Positions 35,069 through 44,700 of a stretch of 64,000 nucleotides of DNA are shown one piece after another. Position 1 is the first letter of the stretch; each line of letters opens with the position of its first letter. The notes under the pieces were generated by a model. The model saw nothing but the letters and a program-made list of their open reading frames with translations, did no database searches and was not told the origin of the DNA. The DNA comes from Bacteroidaceae bacterium. Lineage in GTDB: Bacteria; Bacteroidota; Bacteroidia; Bacteroidales; Bacteroidaceae. The position numbers were made by a program, and so were the translations under genes. The stretch is from contig JAFZFZ010000063.1 in NCBI GenBank assembly GCA_017557005.1, positions 31,386 through 95,385 on the forward strand. Reading direction: 5' to 3'.

Positions 35069-35200
35069 TCGGCAGATACAATACAAGAAACGCTTTACAA
35101 ATGGTGGATGAGGGTGATACTTTCATTCACCATTTTGTCATTAAGCATTCTTTAACATTCATTCGCTCCTCATTCACCGTTTTTTTTGTACCTTCGCGCC

Positions 35201-36022
35201 ATGAAACGTATGTTACTTACATACTTGGTGTTGCCTTTGGCTCTGTTCGCACAAGCCCAATCACAAGAGCTATGGGCCGATAAAGCCTATGCCTATGTGG
35301 CGCAAGATAGTTTGCGACAAGCCGAAGAGTGCTTTGCCAGAGCCATCGAGAGTGCTACCACGGTAGGGCAGCGTGCCATGCTGCTGGCCAATTTGGGCAC
35401 GGTGCAACGTAGGCGTGGCCGTGTGCACGAGGCAGTGGAGACCTATACGCAAGCACTCGCTCTATCACCTATGGATGCCACATTGCTCATGCATCGCGCC
35501 ATAGCTTATATGACACTGGGCAACGACGACAAGGCTTATGTAGACCTGTGCAATGTGCTCGACAAGCAGTCGGCCAACGTGGAGGCGCTCTACTATCGGG
35601 CATTCATCTATACAAACCGACGCGAATACGGTGCGGCACGAACCGACTATAAGCGCTTGCTTGCTATAGAGCCCGACCATGACAATGCGTTGTTAGGACT
35701 AGCCTTGCTCGACCAGCGTGAGGGACGCCTGCAGGCTGCCGAACTGCAGCTCACTGTACTCATTGAGCGACACCCCGAGAATGCGACCTATCTGCAAGCA
35801 CGAGCCGACATACTTGCAGAGCAGCAGTTATTCGACCTTGCCCTGCTCGACCTCGAAGCTGCCATTATGTTGCAGCCTGGCGATGCGCATCTCTACGTAG
35901 CACGAGCCGAGCTGTACTTGAAGATGAAGCGTCGCACTGCTGCCAAGGCCGACCTCGACAGAGCGGTCGCATTGGGTCTGCCTCACCGTGCCCTTACCGA
36001 GCTATACGGACAGTGCGAATAG
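35201..36022 (+). CDS. Periplasmic TPR-repeat protein
   Basis: This 273-residue protein has a signal peptide (M-K-R-M-L-L-T-Y-L-V-L-P-L-A-L-F-A-Q-A). About six tetratricopeptide repeats cover most of the rest, with recurring A-x8-P and Y-x2-R/A motifs such as A-L-A-L-S-P-M-D-A-T. TPR units bind partner proteins; no partner is evident. I use the ATG at 35201, since a -7-like TACCTTCG at 35189-35196 lies over the earlier alternative start. Confidence 0.82.
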   Translation: MKRMLLTYLVLPLALFAQAQSQELWADKAYAYVAQDSLRQAEECFARAIESATTVGQRAMLLANLGTVQRRRGRVHEAVETYTQALALSPMDATLLMHRAIAYMTLGNDDKAYVDLCNVLDKQSANVEALYYRAFIYTNRREYGAARTDYKRLLAIEPDHDNALLGLALLDQREGRLQAAELQLTVLIERHPENATYLQARADILAEQQLFDLALLDLEAAIMLQPGDAHLYVARAELYLKMKRRTAAKADLDRAVALGLPHRALTELYGQCE

Positions 36023-36038
36023 TGTAAAATTGTGACCA

Positions 36039-36075
36039 TTTGCTTGCATAAATGCAATAAAATGGCGTATATTTG
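36039..36075 (+). promoter_or_regulatory. Promoter of the dipeptidyl peptidase III gene
   Basis: TATATTTG at 36068-36075 is a good -7 element. TTTG at 36039-36042 or TTG at 36044-36046 may serve as the -33 element with a 21-25 base spacer. The start codon is 50 bases downstream. Confidence 0.45.
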
Positions 36076-36125
36076 CCGCCCGAAACAGAAACAACAAACA
36101 ATAACAATAATAAAAACAAACACAA

Positions 36126-38168
36126 ATGAAGAAACCATTGACAATGTTAGCCATGGCAACCGTACTGTGCGTATCATGCAACAACGGCAAGCAAGCCGAG
36201 ACGGAGGCAAAGTTTAACTATGCCAACGAAACATTTGCGGACATTCAGATGCTCCGCTACGAAGTGAAGGGATTCGAGTCGCTCACACTCGATCAGAAGA
36301 AATTGGTATATTATCTGCAAGAGGCTGCTCTGCAGGGTCGTGATATCCTGTTCGATCAGAATGGCCGCCACAACCTTGTAATCCGCAAGATGCTGGAGAC
36401 CGTATATACTGATTTTCAGGGTGACAAGGAGTCTGAAGACTGGAAGAATTTTGTTACCTACATCAAGCGCGTGTGGTTCTCAAGCGGTATTCACCATCAC
36501 TACAGTGCTGATAAATTCCAACCTGGCTTCACTCCCGAATTCTTCCGTGAGGCATTGGCATCAGTAGATGCAAGCAAATTGCCCTTGGCTGAGGGCCAGA
36601 CTCTCGCAGAACTGTGCGACGAGGTGTTCCCCGCCATCTTTGACCCTGCAGTGATGCCTAAGCGTGTAAACCAGGCCGACGGCGAGGATCTCGTGCTCAC
36701 CTCAGCCAGCAACTACTACGACGGCGTTACACAAGCTGAGGCCGAGGCCTTCTACAATAACTTGAAGGACCCCAAGGATGAGACTCCCGTAATGTATGGT
36801 ATGAACAGCCGTCTCGTGAAGGAGAATGGCAAGGTGGTAGAGAAGGTATGGCACACCGATGGCCTCTATGGCGAGGCTCTCACCAAGGTGGTATACTGGC
36901 TTGAGAAGGCCCTCACCGTAGCAGAGAATGCTGAGCAGAAGGCTGTCATCGAGAAACTCATCAAGTACTACCAATCAGGTAGCCTCGAGGACTTTGACGA
37001 CTACTGTATCGCATGGGTTGGCGACCTCGATTCACGCATCGACTTCGTAAATGGCTTTACAGAAAGCTATGGTGACCCGCTCGGAATGAAGGCTTCATGG
37101 GAGTCAATCGTAAACTTCAAGGACATCGAAGCTACTAAGCGCACTGAGACCATCAGCGACAATGCACAGTGGTTTGAGGATCACTCACCCATGGATAGCC
37201 GCTTCAAGAAGGAGACCGTAAAGGGTGTTACCGCTAAGGTAATCACCGCAGCAATTTTGGCTGGCGATCTCTATCCCTCAACAGCAATTGGTATCAACCT
37301 TCCCAACTCAAACTGGATCCGTAGCGTACATGGCTCTAAGTCTGTAACCATCGGTAACCTCACCGAGGCTTACAACTTGGCTGCATTGGGCAACGGCTTC
37401 AACGAAGAGTTTGTATACAGCGACGAAGAACGCCGCCTCATCGAGGAGTATGATGCGCTCACTGGTGACCTCCATACTGACCTGCACGAGTGTCTTGGAC
37501 ACGGTTCTGGTAAGTTGCTCCCGGGCGTAGACCCCGATGCACTGAAGGCACACGGCTCTACTATCGAGGAGGCTCGTGCCGACCTCTTTGCACTCTACTA
37601 CTTGGGCGATCCCAAGATGGTAGAACTCGGTTTGCTCCCCAATGATGAAGCCTACAAGGCTGAATACTATGGTCAGATGATGAACGGATTGATGACACAG
37701 CTCGTACGCATCGAACCGGGCAACACTGTGGAGGAAGCTCACATGCGCGACCGCCAGCTCATCGCTCGCTGGGCTTACGAGCATGGTAAGGACGACAAGA
37801 TCGTAGAGATGGAGAAGCGCGATGGCAAGACCTTTGTGAAGATTAACGACTACGAGAAGTTGCGTGGTCTCTTCGGTCAGCTGCTTGCTGAGATACAGCG
37901 CATCAAGTCAGAAGGCGACTATGAGGCTGCACGCCAGATGGTAGAGCAGTATGCCGTACAGGTAGATCAGGACCTCCATCGTGAGGTGCTTGACCGCTAT
38001 GCGGCGCTCAACCTCGCTCCCTACAAGGGCTTCATCAACCCCGTATACACCGCTGTGACCGATGCGGATGGCAACATTACTGATGTGACTATCTCATACG
38101 ATGAGAGCTATGACGCACAGATGTTGCGCTATAGCAGCGAGTATGCTACATTGCCGTATAGAAACTAA
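36126..38168 (+). CDS. Dipeptidyl peptidase III, M49 zinc protease, lipoprotein
   Basis: This 680-residue enzyme removes dipeptides from peptide N-termini. The M49 zinc motifs are intact: H454-E-C-L-G-H459 and E481-E-A-R-A-D486. A lipoprotein signal (M-L-A-M-A-T-V-L-C-V-S-C) puts it in the envelope, probably the periplasm. The H-E-C-L-G-H form has one residue fewer between the histidines than the H-E-L-L-G-H found in eukaryotic enzymes only in identity, not in spacing. The downstream gap is filled by an inverted-repeat element. Confidence 0.93.
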   Translation: MKKPLTMLAMATVLCVSCNNGKQAETEAKFNYANETFADIQMLRYEVKGFESLTLDQKKLVYYLQEAALQGRDILFDQNGRHNLVIRKMLETVYTDFQGDKESEDWKNFVTYIKRVWFSSGIHHHYSADKFQPGFTPEFFREALASVDASKLPLAEGQTLAELCDEVFPAIFDPAVMPKRVNQADGEDLVLTSASNYYDGVTQAEAEAFYNNLKDPKDETPVMYGMNSRLVKENGKVVEKVWHTDGLYGEALTKVVYWLEKALTVAENAEQKAVIEKLIKYYQSGSLEDFDDYCIAWVGDLDSRIDFVNGFTESYGDPLGMKASWESIVNFKDIEATKRTETISDNAQWFEDHSPMDSRFKKETVKGVTAKVITAAILAGDLYPSTAIGINLPNSNWIRSVHGSKSVTIGNLTEAYNLAALGNGFNEEFVYSDEERRLIEEYDALTGDLHTDLHECLGHGSGKLLPGVDPDALKAHGSTIEEARADLFALYYLGDPKMVELGLLPNDEAYKAEYYGQMMNGLMTQLVRIEPGNTVEEAHMRDRQLIARWAYEHGKDDKIVEMEKRDGKTFVKINDYEKLRGLFGQLLAEIQRIKSEGDYEAARQMVEQYAVQVDQDLHREVLDRYAALNLAPYKGFINPVYTAVTDADGNITDVTISYDESYDAQMLRYSSEYATLPYRN

Positions 38169-38170
38169 TA

Positions 38171-38320
38171 AGACCCCCTCTGTCCTACGGACATCTCCCC
38201 CTCTATGGGGAGAAGGGGCTCTGCGATGTAAGTAATAAGTAATAACAACACCCCACGCAAAATATCTCCCGGATGGCTCTCCCCATAGAGGGGGAGATGC
38301 CCAAAGGGCAGAGGGGGTCT
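38171..38320. repeat. GC-rich inverted-repeat element A
   Basis: This 150-bp element has perfect 10-bp ends, AGACCCCCTC/GAGGGGGTCT, inside imperfect arms of about 42 bp. Each arm holds smaller palindromes: GTCCTACGGAC on the left, GCCCAAAGGGC on the right, and CCCCCTCTATGGGG in both. It begins two bases after one stop codon and ends five bases before the next ATG. A second copy lies at 40791-40951. Confidence 0.85.
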
Positions 38321-38325
38321 CCATT

Positions 38326-38886
38326 ATGCACGAAACCATCAGAGAAATCAAAGGTAAGCTCCGCCTCTTTATGAACGGAGTGATTTCGCAGAGTCTGCGC
38401 GAAAAGGGACTGAAATATCGTCTGATCTTTGGCGTAGAACTTCCACGTCTCAAGGAGATTGCAGCTGGCTACGTGCCTAACCACGAGTTGGCACAAGCCT
38501 TGTGGAAAGAGGATATCCGTGAATGCAAGATCCTAGCAGCATACCTTCAGCCTGTAGAGAGTTTTTACCCCGAGATTGCCGACATCTGGGTGGAACAGAT
38601 TCATAACAGCGAACTGGCCGACTATGTATGCATGGCACTCTTCCGACGCTTACCCTACGCCTCACAGAAGGCTTTCCAATGGATAGCCTCGGGCGAACGC
38701 ATGCCAATGTATATCGGTTTCCGACTCATGACTCACCTCTTTGCAACGCTTGGTACTGAGATGAACGAGCGCAGTCGCGATGAATTTATCGACCAAGCAC
38801 AAGCCATCTTGCAAGGTGACGACTTGCTGCTCAAGCAGGCAGCTCACGCTGCTCTCGAGCGATACAATGCCGACAAGGAGGGATAG
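38326..38886 (+). CDS. DNA alkylation repair (AlkD-like) protein
   Basis: This 186-residue all-helical protein matches the HEAT-like DNA alkylation repair fold, with segments such as F-G-V-E-L-P-R-L-K-E-I-A, W-K-E-D-I-R-E-C-K-I-L-A-A-Y and A-D-Y-V-C-M-A-L-F-R-R-L-P. AlkD-type glycosylases remove bulky or charged alkyl bases without flipping them. It is shorter than Bacillus AlkD (about 230 residues), so activity is not certain. Its start codon lies five bases after element A, so its translation start region is made by the repeat. Confidence 0.75.
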   Translation: MHETIREIKGKLRLFMNGVISQSLREKGLKYRLIFGVELPRLKEIAAGYVPNHELAQALWKEDIRECKILAAYLQPVESFYPEIADIWVEQIHNSELADYVCMALFRRLPYASQKAFQWIASGERMPMYIGFRLMTHLFATLGTEMNERSRDEFIDQAQAILQGDDLLLKQAAHAALERYNADKEG

Positions 38887-38938
38887 TTCTTCTGAAATAT
38901 AGCATCTGCCTTGGCAGCAGATGAATATGAATTGGGCT

Positions 38939-38984
38939 AAAAACGCCATAAAGACAAAAATAATCGGTCGTTATGGCGTTTTTT
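38939..38984 (+). terminator. Terminator between the AlkD-like gene and fur
   Basis: AAAAACGCCATAA at 38939-38951 and TTATGGCGTTTTTT at 38971-38984 form a perfect stem of more than 10 bp around a 19-base loop, ending in T. A smaller hairpin, CATCTGC/GCAGATG, lies just before it at 38903-38923. Confidence 0.7.
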
Positions 38985-38997
38985 CAATAAAAAACAC

Positions 38998-39005
38998 TAT
39001 CTTTG
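38998..39005 (+). promoter_or_regulatory. -7 promoter element of the fur-purA pair
   Basis: TATCTTTG fits TAnnTTTG and lies 21 bases before the fur start. It follows the terminator at 38939-38984 directly. Confidence 0.55.
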
Positions 39006-39025
39006 CTCGTTACTTTACGTGTACT

Positions 39026-39511
39026 ATGGAGTATAAGGTGCGAGAAACCGTACGTGACACCTTTGAGCAGTATCTGCAAAACAAGGGTTTACGCAAGACA
39101 CAAGAGCGTTTTGCTATTCTCGAGGCCGTATATTCCATTGAAGGACACTTCACTTTGGAGACCTTGCTCGACATGATGAATGCCAGCAAGTTCCATGTGA
39201 GTAGAGCTACACTATACAACACGATGGACCTGCTCGTAGATGCCCACTTGGTCATCCGACATAAGTTTGGCAACACTTCGCAGTACGAGAAGTTATACAA
39301 TATGACGATTCACTTTCATCGAGTATGTACATCGTGCGGCTCCGTGTCGGAGGTAGAAGACGAAAAGTTGCGCCAAGCCATTGAGAGCACCCATAGTCGC
39401 GGTTTCACAATCTCACATACCGCACTATACATTTATGGAACATGCTCGAAATGCGCTGCAGCCCGTCGTCGTAAAGAGAAAAAACTGAAAGAACAAAAAA
39501 ACAACAAATAA
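39026..39511 (+). CDS. Fur-family transcriptional regulator
   Basis: This 161-residue protein has an N-terminal winged helix (R-K-T-Q-E-R-F-A-I-L, then H-V-S-R-A-T-L-Y-N-T). The C-terminal dimer domain has metal ligands H-F-H-R-V-C-T-S-C-G and a second C-S-K-C pair near the end, followed by a lysine-rich tail. It could be Fur, Zur or PerR; the sequence does not decide. I use the ATG at 39026, since it lies after the -7 element and matches family length. purA starts seven bases after its stop, so the two are cotranscribed. Confidence 0.88.
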   Translation: MEYKVRETVRDTFEQYLQNKGLRKTQERFAILEAVYSIEGHFTLETLLDMMNASKFHVSRATLYNTMDLLVDAHLVIRHKFGNTSQYEKLYNMTIHFHRVCTSCGSVSEVEDEKLRQAIESTHSRGFTISHTALYIYGTCSKCAAARRRKEKKLKEQKNNK

Positions 39512-39518
39512 TATAATC

Positions 39519-40787
39519 ATGAAAGTAGATGTATTGTTAGGCCTCCAATGGGGCGACGAAGGTAAAGGTAAAGTAGTTGACGTGCTCACTCCTCGCTATG
39601 ATGTAGTAGCTCGTTTTCAGGGTGGTCCTAATGCCGGTCACACCTTAGAGTTTGAGGGCCAGAAGTATGTGCTCCGTTCTATTCCCTCTGGTATCTTCCA
39701 AGGCGACAAGGTGAATATCATTGGTAACGGCGTAGTGCTTGACCCCGCACTTTTCAAGGCTGAAGCCGAAGCGCTCGAGGCTTCTGGTCATCCCCTCAAG
39801 GAGCGTCTGCACATTTCTAAGAAGGCACACCTCATCATGCCTACACACCGCGCACTCGATGCAGCTTACGAAGCTGCCAAGGGCGATGCAAAGGTAGGTA
39901 CTACAGGTAAGGGTATCGGCCCCACATACACCGACAAGGTAAGCCGCAATGGCTTGCGCGTAGGTGATATCCTCGGCGATTTCCCCACCACATATGCTAA
40001 GGCAAAGGCTCGCCACGAGGAGATCCTCAAGAACATGAACTTCGAGTACGACATCACCGAGATTGAGAAGGAGTGGATGGCTGGTATCGAATACCTCCGC
40101 CAGTTCCCCTTGGTAGATAGCGAACACGAGATCAACAACTTGCTCAAGGCTGAGAAGAGCGTACTCTGCGAAGGTGCACAGGGAACCATGCTCGACATCG
40201 ACTTCGGTTCATATCCTTTCGTAACCTCTTCAAACACCGTTTGTGCTGGTGCTTGCTCAGGCCTCGGTGTTGCCCCCAACAAGATTGGCAACGTATACGG
40301 TATCATGAAGGCATACTGCACACGTGTAGGTAGCGGTCCCTTCCCCACAGAGTTGTTCGACGAGGTAGGCGACAAGCTCTGCACCCTTGGCCATGAGTTC
40401 GGTTCTGTAACAGGCCGTAAGCGTCGTTGCGGATGGATTGACCTCGTAGCTTTGAAGTACTCTATCATGATCAACGGTGTGACACACCTCATCATGATGA
40501 AGAGCGACGTGCTCGACACCTTCGAGACCATCAAGGCTTGCGTAGCTTACCGTATCAATGGTGTTGAGACAGAGGAGTTCCCCTATTCAATCGAAGGCGA
40601 AATCGAGCCCATCTACGCAGAACTTCCCGGATGGCAGTGCGATATGACCAAGATGACCTCTGAGGATGAGTTCCCCGAGGAATTCAACAACTACATCAGC
40701 TTCCTCGAGGAGGAGTTGGAGGTACCCATCAAAATCGTATCTGTCGGTCCCGACCGCGACCAGACTATCGAAAGATATAACGATTAA
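39519..40787 (+). CDS. purA: Adenylosuccinate synthase
   Basis: This 422-residue enzyme joins IMP and aspartate, using GTP, in the first step from IMP to AMP. The P-loop-like start is L-L-G-L-Q-W-G-D-E-G-K-G-K with the catalytic Asp. Later come N-A-G-H-T, G-T-T-G-K-G-I-G-P-T-Y and T-G-R-K-R-R-C-G-W-I-D. Length is normal. It is cotranscribed with the Fur-family gene upstream and followed by inverted-repeat element B. Confidence 0.97.
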   Translation: MKVDVLLGLQWGDEGKGKVVDVLTPRYDVVARFQGGPNAGHTLEFEGQKYVLRSIPSGIFQGDKVNIIGNGVVLDPALFKAEAEALEASGHPLKERLHISKKAHLIMPTHRALDAAYEAAKGDAKVGTTGKGIGPTYTDKVSRNGLRVGDILGDFPTTYAKAKARHEEILKNMNFEYDITEIEKEWMAGIEYLRQFPLVDSEHEINNLLKAEKSVLCEGAQGTMLDIDFGSYPFVTSSNTVCAGACSGLGVAPNKIGNVYGIMKAYCTRVGSGPFPTELFDEVGDKLCTLGHEFGSVTGRKRRCGWIDLVALKYSIMINGVTHLIMMKSDVLDTFETIKACVAYRINGVETEEFPYSIEGEIEPIYAELPGWQCDMTKMTSEDEFPEEFNNYISFLEEELEVPIKIVSVGPDRDQTIERYND

Positions 40788-40790
40788 AGG

Positions 40791-40951
40791 AGACCCCCTC
40801 AGTCCTACGGACAGCTCCCCCCTCTATGGGGAGCGCCATTCAGGGGGTAACTATTAAAATATAACAAATAAGAAAAACCTTGCCCTCAGGTAATTGTTGC
40901 CCGGAGGTTCTCCCCATAGAGGGGGAGATGCCCAAAGGGCAGAGGGGGTCC
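40791..40951. repeat. GC-rich inverted-repeat element B
   Basis: This 161-bp copy has ends GACCCCCTC/GAGGGGGTC. Its arms are nearly identical to those of element A at 38171-38320, but its centre is different and AT-rich. It begins four bases after the purA stop and ends four to five bases before the ATG at 40956. It contains two extra CAGGGGGT/ACCCCCTG-like steps in the left arm. Confidence 0.85.
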
Positions 40952-40955
40952 GCAT

Positions 40956-41636
40956 ATGAACCCAATCTGGATAATCTTCATCGGAATTGCCCTGCTCAGC
41001 TACATCGTGCAGGCCAACTTGAACAGCAAGTTCAAGAAGTTCTCTAAAATTCCATTAGCCAATGGAATGACGGGACGCGATGTGGCCGAGAAGATGCTGC
41101 AGGCACATGGTATCCACGATGTGAAGGTCACTTGCGTGGAGGGTCACCTGACCGACCACTACAACCCGGCCGACCACACTGTAAACCTCAGCCGCGATGT
41201 ATACTCATCGTGCAGCGTGGCTGCAGCCGCGGTGGCTGCCCATGAGTGCGGCCATGCCGTACAGCATGCTACAGCCTATGGCCCTTTGAAGATGCGTTCG
41301 GCCCTCGTCCCTGCAGTATCGTTCGCATCCAAGTGGGTATCGTGGATTCTGTTGGCCGGCATCATGGTTGTGGAACGATTCCCCGGGCTGCTGCTCTTCG
41401 GCATCTTCCTTTTTGCCACCACCACCCTGTTCAGCTTCATCACCTTGCCTGTAGAGATCAATGCCAGCCAGCGCGCGCTTGCATGGCTCGACCGCTCAGG
41501 CATCACTTCATCGTATAATCACCGCGATGCAGAGAGTGCCTTGCGCTCGGCAGCCTACACTTACGTGGTAGCAGCGCTGAGTTCGTTGGCCACACTCGTA
41601 TATTATGTGATGATCTATATGGGACGCAGAGACTAG
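40956..41636 (+). CDS. YugP-type zinc metallopeptidase, membrane-bound
   Basis: This 226-residue membrane protein matches the neutral zinc metallopeptidase family of Bacillus YugP. It has an N-terminal helix, then the zinc motif H-E-C-G-H-A near residue 93. Two or three hydrophobic helices follow (I-L-L-A-G-I-M-V-V; L-L-L-F-G-I-F-L-F). The substrate is not known. Its translation start lies next to element B. Confidence 0.88.
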   Translation: MNPIWIIFIGIALLSYIVQANLNSKFKKFSKIPLANGMTGRDVAEKMLQAHGIHDVKVTCVEGHLTDHYNPADHTVNLSRDVYSSCSVAAAAVAAHECGHAVQHATAYGPLKMRSALVPAVSFASKWVSWILLAGIMVVERFPGLLLFGIFLFATTTLFSFITLPVEINASQRALAWLDRSGITSSYNHRDAESALRSAAYTYVVAALSSLATLVYYVMIYMGRRD

Positions 41637-41706
41637 TACGAAAACGAAAAGAACACAATATTATTTATTAATCAACTTTATTCATTAACCAAAAATTACA
41701 CAAACC

Positions 41707-44700
41707 ATGAAGAAAATTACTTTATTGGCAATGAGCTTCTTTGCAGCTCTTTTTGTGAAAGCTCAGAATGGTGTAGAAGTTACACATCTTCTTACCAATC
41801 CTGATTTTGAAGAAGGCTCCACTGGTTGGACCCTTGCTGGTGGTGGCGGTAGCACGATTGCTACAGCTGCAAACTACGAGTACAGCGGTACCACTTTTAT
41901 GGAAAGCTGGACAGCTGCACCTAACACACTTTCTGACCGTGATTGGTCGCAGACAATTGAAGTTCCTAACGGAATTTATGTTGTACGTGCATTGGCACAT
42001 GCAATATTGCAGAGCGATGCTGGTGTTGTTCCTTCAGGCGTATGCATCTATGCTAACAAGGACGAAGTGCCCGTGGTTACTACTACCACAAATCCTCCCA
42101 CAGAGTACAGTGTATCAACAATCGTTACTGATGGTCGCCTAAAGGTAGGTTATCGCCTTGTCTCTTGTAACATTAACTGGGCTGCATGGGATAATGTACG
42201 CATTTTCCAGTACATCGCTGATACTGAGGATGAGGCTAAGCTCATGTGGTTGAAGGATGAGCTTGAGACACTCAGAACTGCTTCTGAGGTTCTTTTGAGC
42301 AGCCACATGCAGATGGCATTGGCTGAGAACCTTGCTGCAAAGCTTGATGCTATCGCAGAGGTCGCTACATTGGCAGAGGCTGAGGCTTTGATGGCCGACA
42401 TTAAGGCATTGATGGAGGAGGCTGAACTTAGCATCGAAGCTTACGAGCACCTCGCTGCTGCAATCGCTGCTGCTCAGGTAGAGTTGGATAGAGACCTTTC
42501 ACAAGGTGCTGATGACCTCGAAGAGGCAATCGCTGCTGCTGAGGAATATCTTGAGAATGCTGCTGGCACAACTGCTGAGGTTGAGGCTTACATCGTACAG
42601 TTGAACGACGACGTATTCACCTATCAGATGCTCAATGCTGATGGTACCATCGAGTTCCCCGTTACTGACAAGTACATGACCAACCCCACCTTGCGTAAGG
42701 ATAACCATGGTTGGAGCGGTTCAGCTCCCGGCCTTGAGCACGAGGTAATGGAGTTCTACGACTGCGACTTCGATATGTACCAGACATTGACCGACATTCC
42801 TAACGGTATGTATAAGGTATATGTACAGGGTTTCTACCGTACAGGTGGTAACGATGGTGGCGCTGCTTACCAGGATGGTTCAGAGGTTATCTCTGCTGAG
42901 CTCTATGCTAACAACGCTTCTGTACCCTTGACATCACTCTACAAGTATACTGCTTCAGGTATGGGTGTTACCAACGACCAGGTATTGAACGACTACGTTA
43001 ACATGCGTGTTTCTACTAACGAAGCATTCAACCTTATTAACCCCGAAACCGAGAAGGGCTACTACGATGATAACGAATTGATCGTAGTTGTACAGGACAA
43101 CACCTTGACAATTGGTTTGCGTAACTCAGGCCATTCAGGTTCTTCATGGTGTGCTTTCCGTGACTTCAAGTTGGGTTACTATGGTAATTTCCCCGCTGTT
43201 GTTCTTCGCATCAATGCAGAGAATGCAGAGGCTTGGTTGGAAGAGAACGAGGCTGTTCTTCCCGCTACAGCTGTAGTTGAACTTGAGGACGCTATCGCTG
43301 AGGCTTACGACTACACTGAGCCCGGCGAATACGAGAATGATGTTGTTAACGAGCAGATCGAAAAGTTCGACGCTGTATTTGCAGGCGTTAAGAACGTGCT
43401 CGCAATGATCAACCAGCTGAAGTCAATGTTGGACACCGCTCTAGAGCTCATGGCTCGTGAATACCCCGGCTTGGAGGCATTCTCACTTGCATACGAAACT
43501 GCATCTGACTTGGTAGAGGATGGTGCTGAGATTGAACTTGCTGAGGGTCAGACCACAGAGCAGTTCTACATTGAAGCAGTTGCTGCATTCCAGGATGCAA
43601 TCAATGCATACTATGCTTCACAGCCCGCATCAAAGGAAAATCCTGCTGACTATACTCACCTCCTTCCCAACCCCAACTTCGAGAAGAAGGGTGACTGGAC
43701 ATGGAGCGTAATCGGTGGTGGTACCGACCAATGGAACGGTGGCTGTCGTCCTAACGAGGATGGTGGTGCAAACCGTCAGGGTGTAAACCTCTGGGGCTGG
43801 GGACTTTCTTCAGTAGACGTACACCAGGAGTTGACTAACCTCCCCAACGGTCTCTATAAGGTAAGCGCTGAACTTATCACACAGGGTGGCTATGCTACTG
43901 ACCAGCACGTATATGCTGTAGGTGTTGCTAAGACTACATCTAAGGCTTTGGAAGTTGAAGGTTGGGACTCTTACGAATGGGAAGAGTTGACAACTACCGA
44001 CTACGCTGTAGTTCTCGACGGTAAGCTCACAATTGGTGCTGCTTCTTCTTTGGGTGGTAGCAACTCTGAGGGTTGGTTCCAGGCTACAAACTTCAAGCTC
44101 TACTACTATGGTGAGGCTTCTGACGAAGACTTGCAGGCTGCTTGGGAGGCTTCATTGGCTCGTGCTAATGAGTATGTTAAAACCATGCTCCCCGGTGACT
44201 CTAAGGATGTAGCTGCTGCTATTGCTGCTGCAACTCCGCTTGCTACCGAAGGCAAATACACCGACGCTTGTCAGGCTTTGAACCCCGTAGTAGCTGCTGC
44301 TGATAGCGTATACAACGTTGCTAAGAACTTCTACGCTGGCAACTACCAAACAATGAGCGACCTCGGCGTTGACCTCGACAAGACTGTTAATGCAGCTTCT
44401 CTTCAGGTAATTGCTGCTGCTCTTGGTTTCGCTGATGCTACACTCAAAGCTGAGGATGCTACACACAAGTTGCTCGAGCCCACCAATGCTAAGTTGGCAG
44501 GCTATGTATCATACGTAACTTACCTCATCGAAGCAGAGAACACATTGGCTTCAATGAAGGGTGTGAAGCAAGAGTATATCACTACCGTTAAGGAACAAGT
44601 AATTGCTCTTCAGGTAGCTGACTTGGTTGCTAAGTTCCGTACAGCAGACGACTGCGAAGACCTCTTGGCTAAGTTGCAGAAGGCAATGAAGTCTCTCGAA

